Shown here: piece by piece, positions 41,273 through 50,708 of the stretch
Layout: the number at the start of each line of letters is the position of its first letter
Position numbering within the stretch: position 1 is the stretch's first letter
Assembly: GCA_050174775.1 (NCBI GenBank)
Contig: JBFXJP010000007.1
Location: 62,001-126,000, forward strand
Origin: CAYPGJ01 sp050174775
GTDB taxonomy: Bacteria > Planctomycetota > Phycisphaerae > Phycisphaerales > UBA1924
Length of the DNA: 64,000 nt
Direction: 5' to 3'
The notes under the pieces: generated by a model
Database searches by the model: none
What the model was told of the DNA's origin: nothing
The model's input: the letters and a program-made list of their open reading frames with translations, nothing else
Made by a program: the position numbers and the translations under genes

Positions 41273-42268
41273 ATGGCTGCGCGGCTTGCGGCGCTGGGGG
41301 TGGCGGGGCTGCTGGCGTTCGGGGCGGTGATGAAGGGGTTCACGCAGACGCCCGTCGCGGGGGACTGGGTGGGGTGGGGGCAGATCGCGGGAGAGACTGT
41401 GCTTGCGCTGGGTCTGCTCGCGCTGCATCGACGCTGGTGGATGTGGGGTGTGATCGCGTTCGTGTTCGCCGGGTTTGCCGGGTTCACGATGGAGCGGCTG
41501 TTCGGGGGGGCGGCGAGTTGCGGGTGTTTCGGGTCGCTGACGATTCCGCCCAGGGTGACGTTGGGGATTGACGCCGGTGTGTTTGTGGTGTCGGCGTTGC
41601 TGATGCGCGGGATGGGGGCCGGGGCGGGCGCGATGACGGGGATCGGGGCGCTCGCGATACCTGCGGCGATTGCGGGTGGTGTGTACGCGATGTCGCTGCC
41701 TTCGCCCAAGGATTTCCGGCTGAGCGCGGAGATGGAGCAGGCGATGCGGGAGGGTGCGGAGACGGTGGCGGGCGGGGAGAGCGCGCCGGATGTTGCGGCG
41801 TTTGATCCGTTGTCGATGCGCGCGACGGAGGCGATGCGGCTTGTGCCGAGGGTTGCGGGAAAGATGGGGGCGATGAGCGCGGGGTGGATGACAGAGTTGG
41901 GGGAGGCGACGGGGGCGGTGGCACGGGCGGAGCCGGCGTGGCTGGTGTTCGTGTACGACCCGGAGTGCCACGTGTGCCAGCAGTTCCTGCCGTCGATGCG
42001 GAGTTACGCCGCGGAGTCGAAGGAGCGCGGTGATGCGTATCTGCGGGTGATCCTGATCGAGAAGAAGGATCTGGAAGCGTACGGGATCGAGGATTGGGCG
42101 TGGCCGGCGTCGCCGACGACGGCGCTGCTTTGGAGGGGAAGAATCGTGCAGGAGTGGGGTGGGGAGGAGACGCCTGAGCCGAGGATGATCCGGGAGCGGA
42201 TCGAGAAGGAGGGCGCGGCGTACATCGAGGAGTTGAAGAAGAAGTTCACGCCGCTCAAGTTGTATTGA
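41273..42268 (+). CDS. MauE/DoxX-like membrane protein fused to a thioredoxin-like domain
   Basis: 331 residues from ATG 41273. A GTG at 41204 would add 23 hydrophilic residues encoded across a terminator-like hairpin, so I prefer the later start. Four membrane helices at about 4-160 carry the SCGCFGSL motif seen in MauE-type proteins. A linker then leads to a C-terminal domain with WLVFVYDPECHVCQQFLP (CxxC at about residue 247), SPTTALLWRGRIVQEWGG, and a final helix, which fits a thioredoxin fold. The likely role is electron supply or disulfide handling at the membrane. The neighbouring DUF1573 protein has a Cys pair and could be a substrate; that is inference. Confidence 0.78.
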   Translation: MAARLAALGVAGLLAFGAVMKGFTQTPVAGDWVGWGQIAGETVLALGLLALHRRWWMWGVIAFVFAGFAGFTMERLFGGAASCGCFGSLTIPPRVTLGIDAGVFVVSALLMRGMGAGAGAMTGIGALAIPAAIAGGVYAMSLPSPKDFRLSAEMEQAMREGAETVAGGESAPDVAAFDPLSMRATEAMRLVPRVAGKMGAMSAGWMTELGEATGAVARAEPAWLVFVYDPECHVCQQFLPSMRSYAAESKERGDAYLRVILIEKKDLEAYGIEDWAWPASPTTALLWRGRIVQEWGGEETPEPRMIRERIEKEGAAYIEELKKKFTPLKLY

Positions 42269-42278
42269 GGGGGAAATG

Positions 42279-42304
42279 AAAAACGCACGCCGGTGGGCGT
42301 GCGT
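42279..42304 (-). terminator. Intrinsic terminator after rho
   Basis: On the minus strand, a perfect 9-bp stem ACGCACGCC / GGCGTGCGT with a 4-nt loop is followed by five T. It is located 29 bp past the rho stop. Confidence 0.88.
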
Positions 42305-42332
42305 CGGGGGATGCTGAGAATGTGCGCGGGGC

Positions 42333-44066
<1,734 letters not shown>

Positions 44067-44297
44067 CGTGCGTGAATCCGTTGTGAGTGGGAGGGCGAGC
44101 GTTGCTTGCCCAGAGTGTTCTTGAATCGCAGTGCGCGCCGTGAGGCGCGAGTTGCGTGGTGCTCGCGGGTGAGCGCGGTGTGGGGATGGTGTGAGAGAGG
44201 GAAGGGCGTTGGAGAGGTGAGATGCGTTGGATGGTCTTGGGGGCACGGGCTCTTTTGGAAGAGCGCGGCGTGCAAAGGCGGCAGGCCTGGGAACGGA

Positions 44298-44945
44298 TCA
44301 GGGTCGAGATTGGAGGCGTTGAGCGTGCTGCTTGAGCCGCTCGACGACGTTGGAGACCCGGGCCTGCAGGGCGAGGTCGTCCCCGTCGTTGACCATAGCA
44401 TACTCGGCTTTTCGGCGTTTGTCCTCCAGTGGGGCCTGGGCGGATTCTCGGCGGGCGAGTTCGGGGTCGTCCCAGCCCCTGGAGGCCTGGACGCGGGCGA
44501 GACGGAGGGGGCGGGGGGAATCGACGAAGAGGACGGCGTCGCACTCGGCGTCGAGGCCGGCTTCGTAGAGGAGGGGGGCGTCGAGGACGACGAGCCAGGT
44601 CCCTTGTTGAGCGGCGTTGGCGATGGTTTCGCGGCGGGCCTGGTGGAGGATGGGGTAGAGGAGGTCTTCGAGGCGTTTTCGCTGTGTGGGGTCGTTGAAG
44701 ACGATGGCCGCGACGGCGGAGCGGTTGACGGATTGATCGGGGGAGAGGACCCGGGGCCCCCACCACTGGGCGAGGGTGTCACGGATATCGGGTCGGGTGA
44801 GGAGGTCTCTGACGTTGGCGTCGGAGTCGATGACGAGGGCGCCTTGGGAGGCGAGGTGGCGTGCGACGGAGGATTTGCCGGCGCCGATGCCGCCGGCGAG
44901 GCCGAGGATGAAGGGCCGGTGTGTGGGGGTGTTGTGCGTGTGCAC
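44298..44945 (-). CDS. coaE: Dephospho-CoA kinase
   Basis: Last step of coenzyme A biosynthesis. It has 215 residues starting at GTG 44945. The Walker A motif is LAGGIGAGKSSVA at about 15-27, followed by DSDANVRDLL (substrate/metal Asp), DAPLLYEAGLD and FVDSPRPLRLARVQASRGW. A minus-strand TACACT lies 10 nt before the GTG. rho follows 231 bp downstream on the same strand; that gap carries no visible gene and is probably the rho leader. Confidence 0.95.
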   Translation of the reverse strand: MHTHNTPTHRPFILGLAGGIGAGKSSVARHLASQGALVIDSDANVRDLLTRPDIRDTLAQWWGPRVLSPDQSVNRSAVAAIVFNDPTQRKRLEDLLYPILHQARRETIANAAQQGTWLVVLDAPLLYEAGLDAECDAVLFVDSPRPLRLARVQASRGWDDPELARRESAQAPLEDKRRKAEYAMVNDGDDLALQARVSNVVERLKQHAQRLQSRP

Positions 44946-44976
44946 GGCGCGGGTGAGTGTACGTAAGGGGGAGAGG

Positions 44977-45010
44977 AAAAAGGCCGGACGCGTGGGAGCG
45001 CGGCCGGCCT
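44977..45010 (-). terminator. Intrinsic terminator after the propeller gene
   Basis: On the minus strand, stem AGGCCGG / CCGGCCT, then a one-base mismatch and CGCG / CGCG around a 6-nt loop, is followed by five T. It lies 34 bp past the stop at 45045. Confidence 0.85.
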
Positions 45011-45044
45011 GAGGATGGTCTTTGGGGATGTCGTGGGGGTCAGA

Positions 45045-46580
45045 TCAGCAGGACGTGCCGAAGTAGGAGAGGACGATATTCAGATCGACGGCGTCGACGG
45101 TCCCGTTGTTGTTCAGATCGCCCATCGTGCCGTGCGGGACGGGTGAGCCGTAGTAGGAGAGAACGATGTTCTGGTCGATGAAATCGACGTCGCCGTCGCC
45201 GTCCACATCGCCGGGGCAGGGGAAGGGAGCCCGGTCGTGCACGAAGACGTCCATGAAGCCGTTCGTATCGTTGACGACGATGTTGGTGGCGCCGCTGGCG
45301 AAGAGGACGTAATCGCCGTCGGCTGCGATGGCCGCGGCGGCTGAGTGGCTGTTTCCCTGTGCGCCATCGAACGCAACGCTGACGCGGTTGACCGCCCCGC
45401 TGGATTGGAGGTCGCACACGAAGATATCGACGAAGCCGTTCGTGTCGCCGCTGACGAGGTCTGTCGCGGCGCTTGAGAAGGCGACGTAACGGCCGTCGGC
45501 GCTGATGGTGGGGCTGAATGAGCCGTCGTTGGCCTCACCGCCGAGCGTGTCGAGGCTGATGCGCGTGGTTGCGCCGGTTGAGAGCTGGTGCACGAAGACG
45601 TCGGAGACGCCGTTGGTGTCGGACATCGCCGAATCAAGATTCGTCGCGTTGCTGTGGTAGACGACGAGATCGCCGTCGTCGGACATCCAGGGGGAGATGA
45701 ATGCTGAGGACGCGGCGTTGGCCTGATTGCCGCTCGAATCCACGCTCACTCGGACCGTTGTGCCGCCGGACAGGTCGTGCACGAAGACGTCGTGCACGCC
45801 GTTGGTGTCGGATGCCACGAGGTTGGTGGCGTAGCTGACAAAGGCGACGCGGCTTCCGTCGCCTGAGAGGGCCGGAAAGAGCGAAACGTCGTTGCCTTGC
45901 GCGCCTCCCGAGGTGACGCTCGCGAGGATGGTCGTGGGGGTCTGTCTGTCGCGAACGAAGACGTCGTCCTTCGCGTTCGTGTCGTTGCCGATTCCGATGA
46001 GATTGTTTGCGTTGCTGCGGAACGCGACGTAACGGCCGTCAGCGGAGATGGACACCGGCCCGTCGCAGTGGCCGTTCCCTTGCGTGCCTGAGATCGAGAG
46101 GCTCGCGAGCGTGATCGTGGGGGAGGGCGTCGCGAGGCGGTCGTACACGAAAACGTCTGCCAGATTGTTTGAATCTCCGGCCACAAGATTGGTGGCATAG
46201 CTCAAAAAGGCGACGTACCGACCGTCGGCAGAGATCATGGCGCCGTATGAATCGCCGTCCGCTTCGGCGCCACTGAGTCCGGTGCTCACGCGGGTGGTCG
46301 TGCCGGACTGCAGATCGCGGAGGAAGACATCGCACTTCCCCAATGACTCGGGGGATGCAAAGTTCGTGGCGTAGCTCGGAAACACGACGAAGCGGCCGTC
46401 CGCGGAGATCGTAGAGCCGCGTGTGTAGCTGCTGCTCACCACCTCGCCAGAGGCCGCGTTTCCTTGCGCGGCGCTCGACGTGACGCTCACGAGATTGGGG
46501 AAGTACGCGATTGCGTGCGAACACACCGTCGCGAGCGCGGCCGCGCACGCGAACATTCCGCCGGATCGAGACGACAACAT
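45045..46580 (-). CDS. Exported TolB/WD40-like beta-propeller with dockerin-like tail
   Basis: 511 residues. ATG 46580 is preceded by AAGGAG. A signal peptide ends near AIAY. Seven or so propeller repeats are marked by ISADGRxVxFxSxATNLVxGDTNxxxDVFVxDxxxG, most clearly near residues 60, 115, 175, 230, 290, 345 and 395. The last about 60 residues are the two-part tail: CPGDVDGDGDVDFIDQNIVLSYYG and GDLNNNGTVDAVDLNIVLSYFG, ending in Cys. This is a PD40-type extracellular repeat protein with no visible catalytic site. A terminator follows it, and it is divergent from the phosphatase gene, 216 bp apart. Confidence 0.85.
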   Translation of the reverse strand: MLSSRSGGMFACAAALATVCSHAIAYFPNLVSVTSSAAQGNAASGEVVSSSYTRGSTISADGRFVVFPSYATNFASPESLGKCDVFLRDLQSGTTTRVSTGLSGAEADGDSYGAMISADGRYVAFLSYATNLVAGDSNNLADVFVYDRLATPSPTITLASLSISGTQGNGHCDGPVSISADGRYVAFRSNANNLIGIGNDTNAKDDVFVRDRQTPTTILASVTSGGAQGNDVSLFPALSGDGSRVAFVSYATNLVASDTNGVHDVFVHDLSGGTTVRVSVDSSGNQANAASSAFISPWMSDDGDLVVYHSNATNLDSAMSDTNGVSDVFVHQLSTGATTRISLDTLGGEANDGSFSPTISADGRYVAFSSAATDLVSGDTNGFVDIFVCDLQSSGAVNRVSVAFDGAQGNSHSAAAAIAADGDYVLFASGATNIVVNDTNGFMDVFVHDRAPFPCPGDVDGDGDVDFIDQNIVLSYYGSPVPHGTMGDLNNNGTVDAVDLNIVLSYFGTSC

Positions 46581-46796
46581 GCTGAGTCTCCTTCGTGTGT
46601 AAGGGATGCAACACCGGACATGGACATGCTACATGTGCGAGCGTCGATGCAATGCAAAGAGTGTCACACGAAATGATGATTCTGTTGCGTGCGCACGGCG
46701 CGACAGTGATCTATCGGCGCGTACTCTCACGCGCGATCCTGTGGTACTTTGTTGGTGGCGAGCGGATTGTCCGCGCGAAGATGAGGATGGAGTTCG

Positions 46797-47486
46797 ATGG
46801 CGCAGCGCGTTGTTGATCGCTTAGCGGTGTTTGATCTGGACGGGACACTCGTGGACACGTTGCCCGCGATTGCGGAGGCGATGAACGCGGTTCTGCGCGA
46901 GGAGGGATTGCCGGAGCATCCGCGCGACGCGTATCGGAGGTTTGCCGGAGACGGGGCGGAGATGCTGGTGCGTCGCGCGACGGGGCGGGCGTTCGACGCG
47001 GAGCCGAGGAAGTTGCGGGAGCTGTTGATGCGGTTCCGGGAGCACGACGTGCGGACGGACGAGGAGTTCGCGCGGCCGTATGCGGGGGTGCGGGAGATGC
47101 TGGAGGAGTTGAGGAAGGCGGGGTGGGGTGTGGGGGTGTTGAGCAACAAGGAGCATGCTGAGGCCGAGGCGTTGGTGGCGCGGGAGTTTGGGTTGGAAGG
47201 GTTTGTGGAGGTGCTTGGGCACATGGAGGGGGGGCCTCTCAAGCCGGACCCGACGGGTTTGCTGGAGATGCTGTCGCGGGCGCGGGTGGGGAAGGGCGCG
47301 GTGGTGTACGTGGGGGACACGGACACGGACATGCGGACGGGGAGGGGGGCGGGGGTGGCGACGGTGGGTGTGTCGTGGGGGTTTCGGGAGGCCGAGGAGT
47401 TGTGGGCGACCGGGGCGGATGAGGTGGTGGGGAGGGCTGAGGAGCTGAGGGGGGTGGCGGAGAGGCTGCTGCGGGAGCGGAAATGA
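46797..47486 (+). CDS. gph: HAD-superfamily phosphatase, phosphoglycolate-phosphatase-like
   Basis: 229 residues, the typical Gph/PGMB size. Motif I is VFDLDGTLVDTLPA, motif II is VLSNK, motif III is the Lys in GPLKPDPTGL, and motif IV is VYVGDTDTDMRTG. An alpha-helical cap lies between motifs I and II. Phosphoglycolate is the most usual substrate for this subgroup, but other phosphomonoesters are possible. ATG 46797. It sits 96 bp upstream of the metal-transport operon, which has its own promoter. Confidence 0.88.
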   Translation: MAQRVVDRLAVFDLDGTLVDTLPAIAEAMNAVLREEGLPEHPRDAYRRFAGDGAEMLVRRATGRAFDAEPRKLRELLMRFREHDVRTDEEFARPYAGVREMLEELRKAGWGVGVLSNKEHAEAEALVAREFGLEGFVEVLGHMEGGPLKPDPTGLLEMLSRARVGKGAVVYVGDTDTDMRTGRGAGVATVGVSWGFREAEELWATGADEVVGRAEELRGVAERLLRERK

Positions 47487-47516
47487 GGGGCAGGGTGGGT
47501 GAAGCGGGAGTTCGGC

Positions 47517-47544
47517 TTGACCGATATGTAATGCTGGTTACGAT
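47517..47544 (+). promoter_or_regulatory. Promoter of the metal ABC-transport operon with a candidate repressor site
   Basis: TTGACC (47517-47522), 16-bp spacer, TACGAT (47539-47544). An imperfect dyad, GTAA at 47528 and TTAC at 47538, overlaps the -10 box; this is where a DtxR/MntR-type repressor would be expected to bind. Unlike many genes here, this one has a normal leader and an AAAGGAAA ribosome-binding site before ATG 47583. Confidence 0.55.
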
Positions 47545-47582
47545 AAAGGTGTGCGGAGGGCACTCGCAAAAGGAAATCGCGC

Positions 47583-48557
47583 ATGAGCAGGATGAGCGTG
47601 TGGATGGTGCTGGGTGTGCTGGTGTGCGCGGCGGTGAGCACGAGCGCGCGTGGTGAGCCACGGAAGGCGCCGTACCGCGCGGTGTGCACGGTGGCGATGG
47701 TGGGGGACATCGTGTCGCACGTGGCCGGGGAGCGAGCGGAGGTGCGATCACTGATCGGGAGCGGGGTTGATCCGCATCTGTACAAGGCGACGCGGGACGA
47801 TGTGGCCGCGCTGTTGAAGGCGGACATCGTGTTCTACAACGGGCTGATGCTCGAGGGGAAGATGGAGGAGGCGTTGCATCGCGCGGAGAAGGCGGGGCGG
47901 CGCGTGGTTGCGGTGTCGGAGAAGGCTCCGGCGGACTATCTCATGCTCGCGACGCAGGAGGGGAAGCAGTTCGATCCGCACGTGTGGATGGACCCGACGG
48001 GGTGGATGCACGCGACTCGCGCGGTGATCGAGGGGCTTGTCGCGTTCGACCCGGAGCGCGAGGAGGAGTATCGGGCGCGCGGGGAGGCGTATCTGAAGGA
48101 GCTGGAGGCGCTGCGGGAGTATGCGGCGCGGACGGTGGCAACGATTCCGGAGGGGAGACGCGTGCTCGTGACGTCGCACGACGCGTTCGGGTATTTCGGT
48201 CGCGCGTTCGGGCTGGAGGTGATGGGGGTGCAGGGGATTTCGACGGTGTCCGAGGCGGGGCTCGGGGACGTGGAGCGGCTGATCGGGGTGATTGTGGATC
48301 GGGATGTGCCGAGCGTGTTCGTGGAGACGACGGTGTCGGAGCGAACTATTCGGGCGCTGGTGGAGGGGTGCGCGGCAAAGGGGAGGACGGTGACGATCGG
48401 GGGGAGTTTGTTCTCGGATGCGATGGGGGCGCCGGGGACGTATGAGGGGACGTACGTGGGGATGATCGATCACAACGTGACGACGATCGTGCGTGCGCTC
48501 GGGGGGGAGGCGCCGGCGCGTGGGATGCAGGGGAAGCTGAGCGATGACGCGCGTTGA
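47583..48557 (+). CDS. ytgA: Metal ABC transporter substrate-binding protein (TroA/MntC/YtgA type)
   Basis: 324-residue exported cluster A-I solute-binding protein for Mn(II), Zn(II) or Fe. The signal peptide ends near STSARG. The four metal ligands fall at the same numbers as in Treponema TroA apart from the first: His65 (GVDPHLYKAT), His133 (DPHVWMDP), His199 (TSHDAFGYF) and Asp279 (FSDAMG). The His-rich loop typical of zinc-dedicated ZnuA is absent. It starts the five-gene operon ytgA-B-C-D-mntR; its last 14 bp overlap the ATPase gene. Confidence 0.93.
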   Translation: MSRMSVWMVLGVLVCAAVSTSARGEPRKAPYRAVCTVAMVGDIVSHVAGERAEVRSLIGSGVDPHLYKATRDDVAALLKADIVFYNGLMLEGKMEEALHRAEKAGRRVVAVSEKAPADYLMLATQEGKQFDPHVWMDPTGWMHATRAVIEGLVAFDPEREEEYRARGEAYLKELEALREYAARTVATIPEGRRVLVTSHDAFGYFGRAFGLEVMGVQGISTVSEAGLGDVERLIGVIVDRDVPSVFVETTVSERTIRALVEGCAAKGRTVTIGGSLFSDAMGAPGTYEGTYVGMIDHNVTTIVRALGGEAPARGMQGKLSDDAR

Positions 48558-49374
48558 GACGATGGGGAGCGCGGGTGAGGGCGCGAGGCGGGAGTATCAG
48601 CACCCGCGCGAGGCGCCGCTGTCGATTCATGATCTGACGGTGGCGTATCAGCGCAGGCCGGTGCTGTGGGATGTGGACTATGACGCGCCTGCGGGGAAGC
48701 TGGTGGGGATCGTGGGGCCGAACGGGGCGGGGAAGAGCACGCTGATCAAGGCGGCGCTCGGGCTTGTGCCGGTGGTGTCGGGAGAGGTGCGCGTGTTCGG
48801 GGAGCCGTATGCGCGGCGGAGGGGGTTGGTGGGGTATGTCCCGCAGCGGGAGAGCGTGGACTGGGACTTCCCGGTGAGTGTGCTGGATGTGGCGCTCATG
48901 GGGAGGTATGGGAGGCTGGGGTGGTTTCGTCGCCCCCGGAAGGAAGATAAGGACGCTGCGGTGCACGCGCTGGAGCGCGTGGGGATGGCGGAGTATGCGT
49001 CGAGGCAGATCAGCCAGTTGTCCGGGGGGCAGCAGCAGCGTGTGTTCCTGGCGCGGGCGCTCGCGCAGGACGCGGGGCTGTATCTGATGGATGAGCCGTT
49101 TGCGAGCGTGGACGCGGCGACGGAGCGGGCGATCGTGGAGGTGCTGCGGGAGCTTCGCTCGCGTGGGAAGACGTGCCTTGTGGTGCATCACGATCTGCAG
49201 ACGGCGCCTGAGTATTTTGATGAGGTGATCCTGCTGAACATGCGGATCGTGGCGTCGGGGCCGACGCGCGAGGTGTTCACGCGGGAGAATCTGCGGGCGA
49301 CGTACGGGGGACGGCTGACGGCGCTCGACCAGGCGAGCGAGGCGCTTGCGCGGGCGGGGCAGGGCGCGCGATGA
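48544..49374 (+). CDS. ytgB: Metal ABC transporter ATP-binding protein
   Basis: 276 residues. Walker A is GIVGPNGAGKSTL at about 56-68, the Q-loop follows in GYVPQRESVDWDFPV (a stretch typical of Mn/Zn importer ATPases), the signature is LSGGQQQRV, Walker B is LYLMDEP and the switch His is in LVVHHDL. The ATG at 48544 lies inside the end of ytgA, and its stop overlaps the ATG of the first permease (ATGA), so translation is coupled. It energises import through the two downstream permeases. Confidence 0.95.
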   Translation: MTRVETMGSAGEGARREYQHPREAPLSIHDLTVAYQRRPVLWDVDYDAPAGKLVGIVGPNGAGKSTLIKAALGLVPVVSGEVRVFGEPYARRRGLVGYVPQRESVDWDFPVSVLDVALMGRYGRLGWFRRPRKEDKDAAVHALERVGMAEYASRQISQLSGGQQQRVFLARALAQDAGLYLMDEPFASVDAATERAIVEVLRELRSRGKTCLVVHHDLQTAPEYFDEVILLNMRIVASGPTREVFTRENLRATYGGRLTALDQASEALARAGQGAR

Positions 49375-50708
49375 ACGGCGCGATGGGCGAGCTGGGGCGC
49401 GTGCTCGTATTGGGCGGCGGGCACAACACGTCGATGGTGATGTTGGGGGTCGCGCTGCTCGGCGCGGTGAGCGGTGTGGTGGGGTGTTTCACGTTGCTGC
49501 GGGGGAGAGCGCTCTTGTGCGATGCGGTGAGTCATGCCGCGCTCCCGGGGGTGTGCGTGGCGTTCCTCGTTGCGCCGCTGCTGGGGATGGAGCGGAAGTC
49601 GATGCCGTTGTTGTTGATCGGCGCGGGGGTGTTCTCGTGGTTGGCGGCGTTGTCGGTGCGGGCGATGGGGGTGGTTCGGCGGTGGAAGGCGGACGCGGCT
49701 GTGGCCGCGGCGTTGTCGGTGTTCTTTGCGTTGGGTGTGGTGTTGTTGAGTGTGATTCAGGGGATGCGGGTGGGGGATCAGGCGGGGTTGCAGAGTTTCA
49801 TCTTCGGGCAGGCCGCGGCCATGGGGCAGGCGGACGTGTGGCGCGTGGGGGTTGCGGGTGCGTTGGGGCTGGGGCTGGTGGTGTTGCTGCAGCGTGCGTT
49901 GAAGGTGTTGTGCTTTGACGAGGCGTACGCGCGGTCGATGGGGTGGCGTGTGGGGTTGGCGGACGGGGCGTTGATGATGTTGGTGGTTGTGGTGGCCGCG
50001 CTGGGGATGCAGTCGGTGGGGCTGATTCTGATCGTGGCGATGCTGATCATTCCGGCGGCGGGGGCGCGGTTCTGGACGGAGCGGCTGTGGGTGATGTTGT
50101 GCGCGGCGGGGTTGATGGGAGCGGGCGCGGGGTACGTGGGGGCGGCAATCTCGGCGGTGCAGGAGCGGCTGCCGACGGGGCCGATCATTGTGTTGTGCGC
50201 GGGGGGGTTATTCGGCGTGAGCGCGATGTTCGCGCCGGCGCGGGGGGTGGCGGCAACGTGGTGGAGGAGGATCGCGGCGCGACGGAGCGCGCGCGAGGAT
50301 CACCTGTTGCGTGCGCTGCACGAGGCAGCGGAGGTATCGGGGGGGGAGATCCGGGAGAGCGTGTTGACGGCGGCGCGCTCGTGGTCTCCGCCTGAGGTAC
50401 GAAGGAGACTGCTGCGCGCAGCACGCGAGGGGATCGTGGAGCGGCGCGGGGCGGGGTGGGCGCTCACCAAGGAGGGGGCGGCGCGGGCGCGGGAGGTGGC
50501 GCGCCGGCACCGGTTGTGGGAGCTGTACATGCTGCGGCATGCCGAGGTGGCGTCGACGCACGTGGATCGGTCGGCGGACTTCGCGGAGCACGTGCTGGAC
50601 AAGGAGATCGTGCGCGAGTTGGAAGAGGCGCTGGCTGAGGAGGAGCGCGCGCGCGGCGCGGTGGCTTCGCCGCACCCGTTGGCGGGCGCGAGGGGGGATG
50701 CGCGATGA
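49371..50708 (+). CDS. ytgC: Metal ABC transporter permease fused to a C-terminal DtxR/MntR-like domain (YtgCR-like)
   Basis: 445 residues, about 150 more than a plain ABC-3 permease. Residues 1-290 are eight or nine membrane helices, with LLRGRALLCDAVSHAALPGV near the start and VGLILIVAMLIIPAAGAR, both typical of ABC-3 permeases. After a basic linker (WWRRIAARRSARED) residues about 308-375 look like a DtxR-type winged helix (LLRALHEAAE, then EVRRRLLRAAREGIVERRG, WALTKEGA). Residues 376-430 match the metal-binding/dimerisation domain, with His380, Glu384, His397, Asp403, Glu406 and His407 as candidate ligands. In Chlamydia the same fusion (YtgCR) is cleaved to free an iron-dependent repressor. 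It overlaps genes on both sides by 4 nt. Confidence 0.9.
   Translation: MNGAMGELGRVLVLGGGHNTSMVMLGVALLGAVSGVVGCFTLLRGRALLCDAVSHAALPGVCVAFLVAPLLGMERKSMPLLLIGAGVFSWLAALSVRAMGVVRRWKADAAVAAALSVFFALGVVLLSVIQGMRVGDQAGLQSFIFGQAAAMGQADVWRVGVAGALGLGLVVLLQRALKVLCFDEAYARSMGWRVGLADGALMMLVVVVAALGMQSVGLILIVAMLIIPAAGARFWTERLWVMLCAAGLMGAGAGYVGAAISAVQERLPTGPIIVLCAGGLFGVSAMFAPARGVAATWWRRIAARRSAREDHLLRALHEAAEVSGGEIRESVLTAARSWSPPEVRRRLLRAAREGIVERRGAGWALTKEGAARAREVARRHRLWELYMLRHAEVASTHVDRSADFAEHVLDKEIVRELEEALAEEERARGAVASPHPLAGARGDAR

Noticed and set aside
46581..47582. Manganese riboswitch (yybP-ykoY) before the metal operon
   Set aside because: The leader between the -10 box and the ATG is only about 38 nt, too short for that riboswitch, and its conserved loops are not seen.
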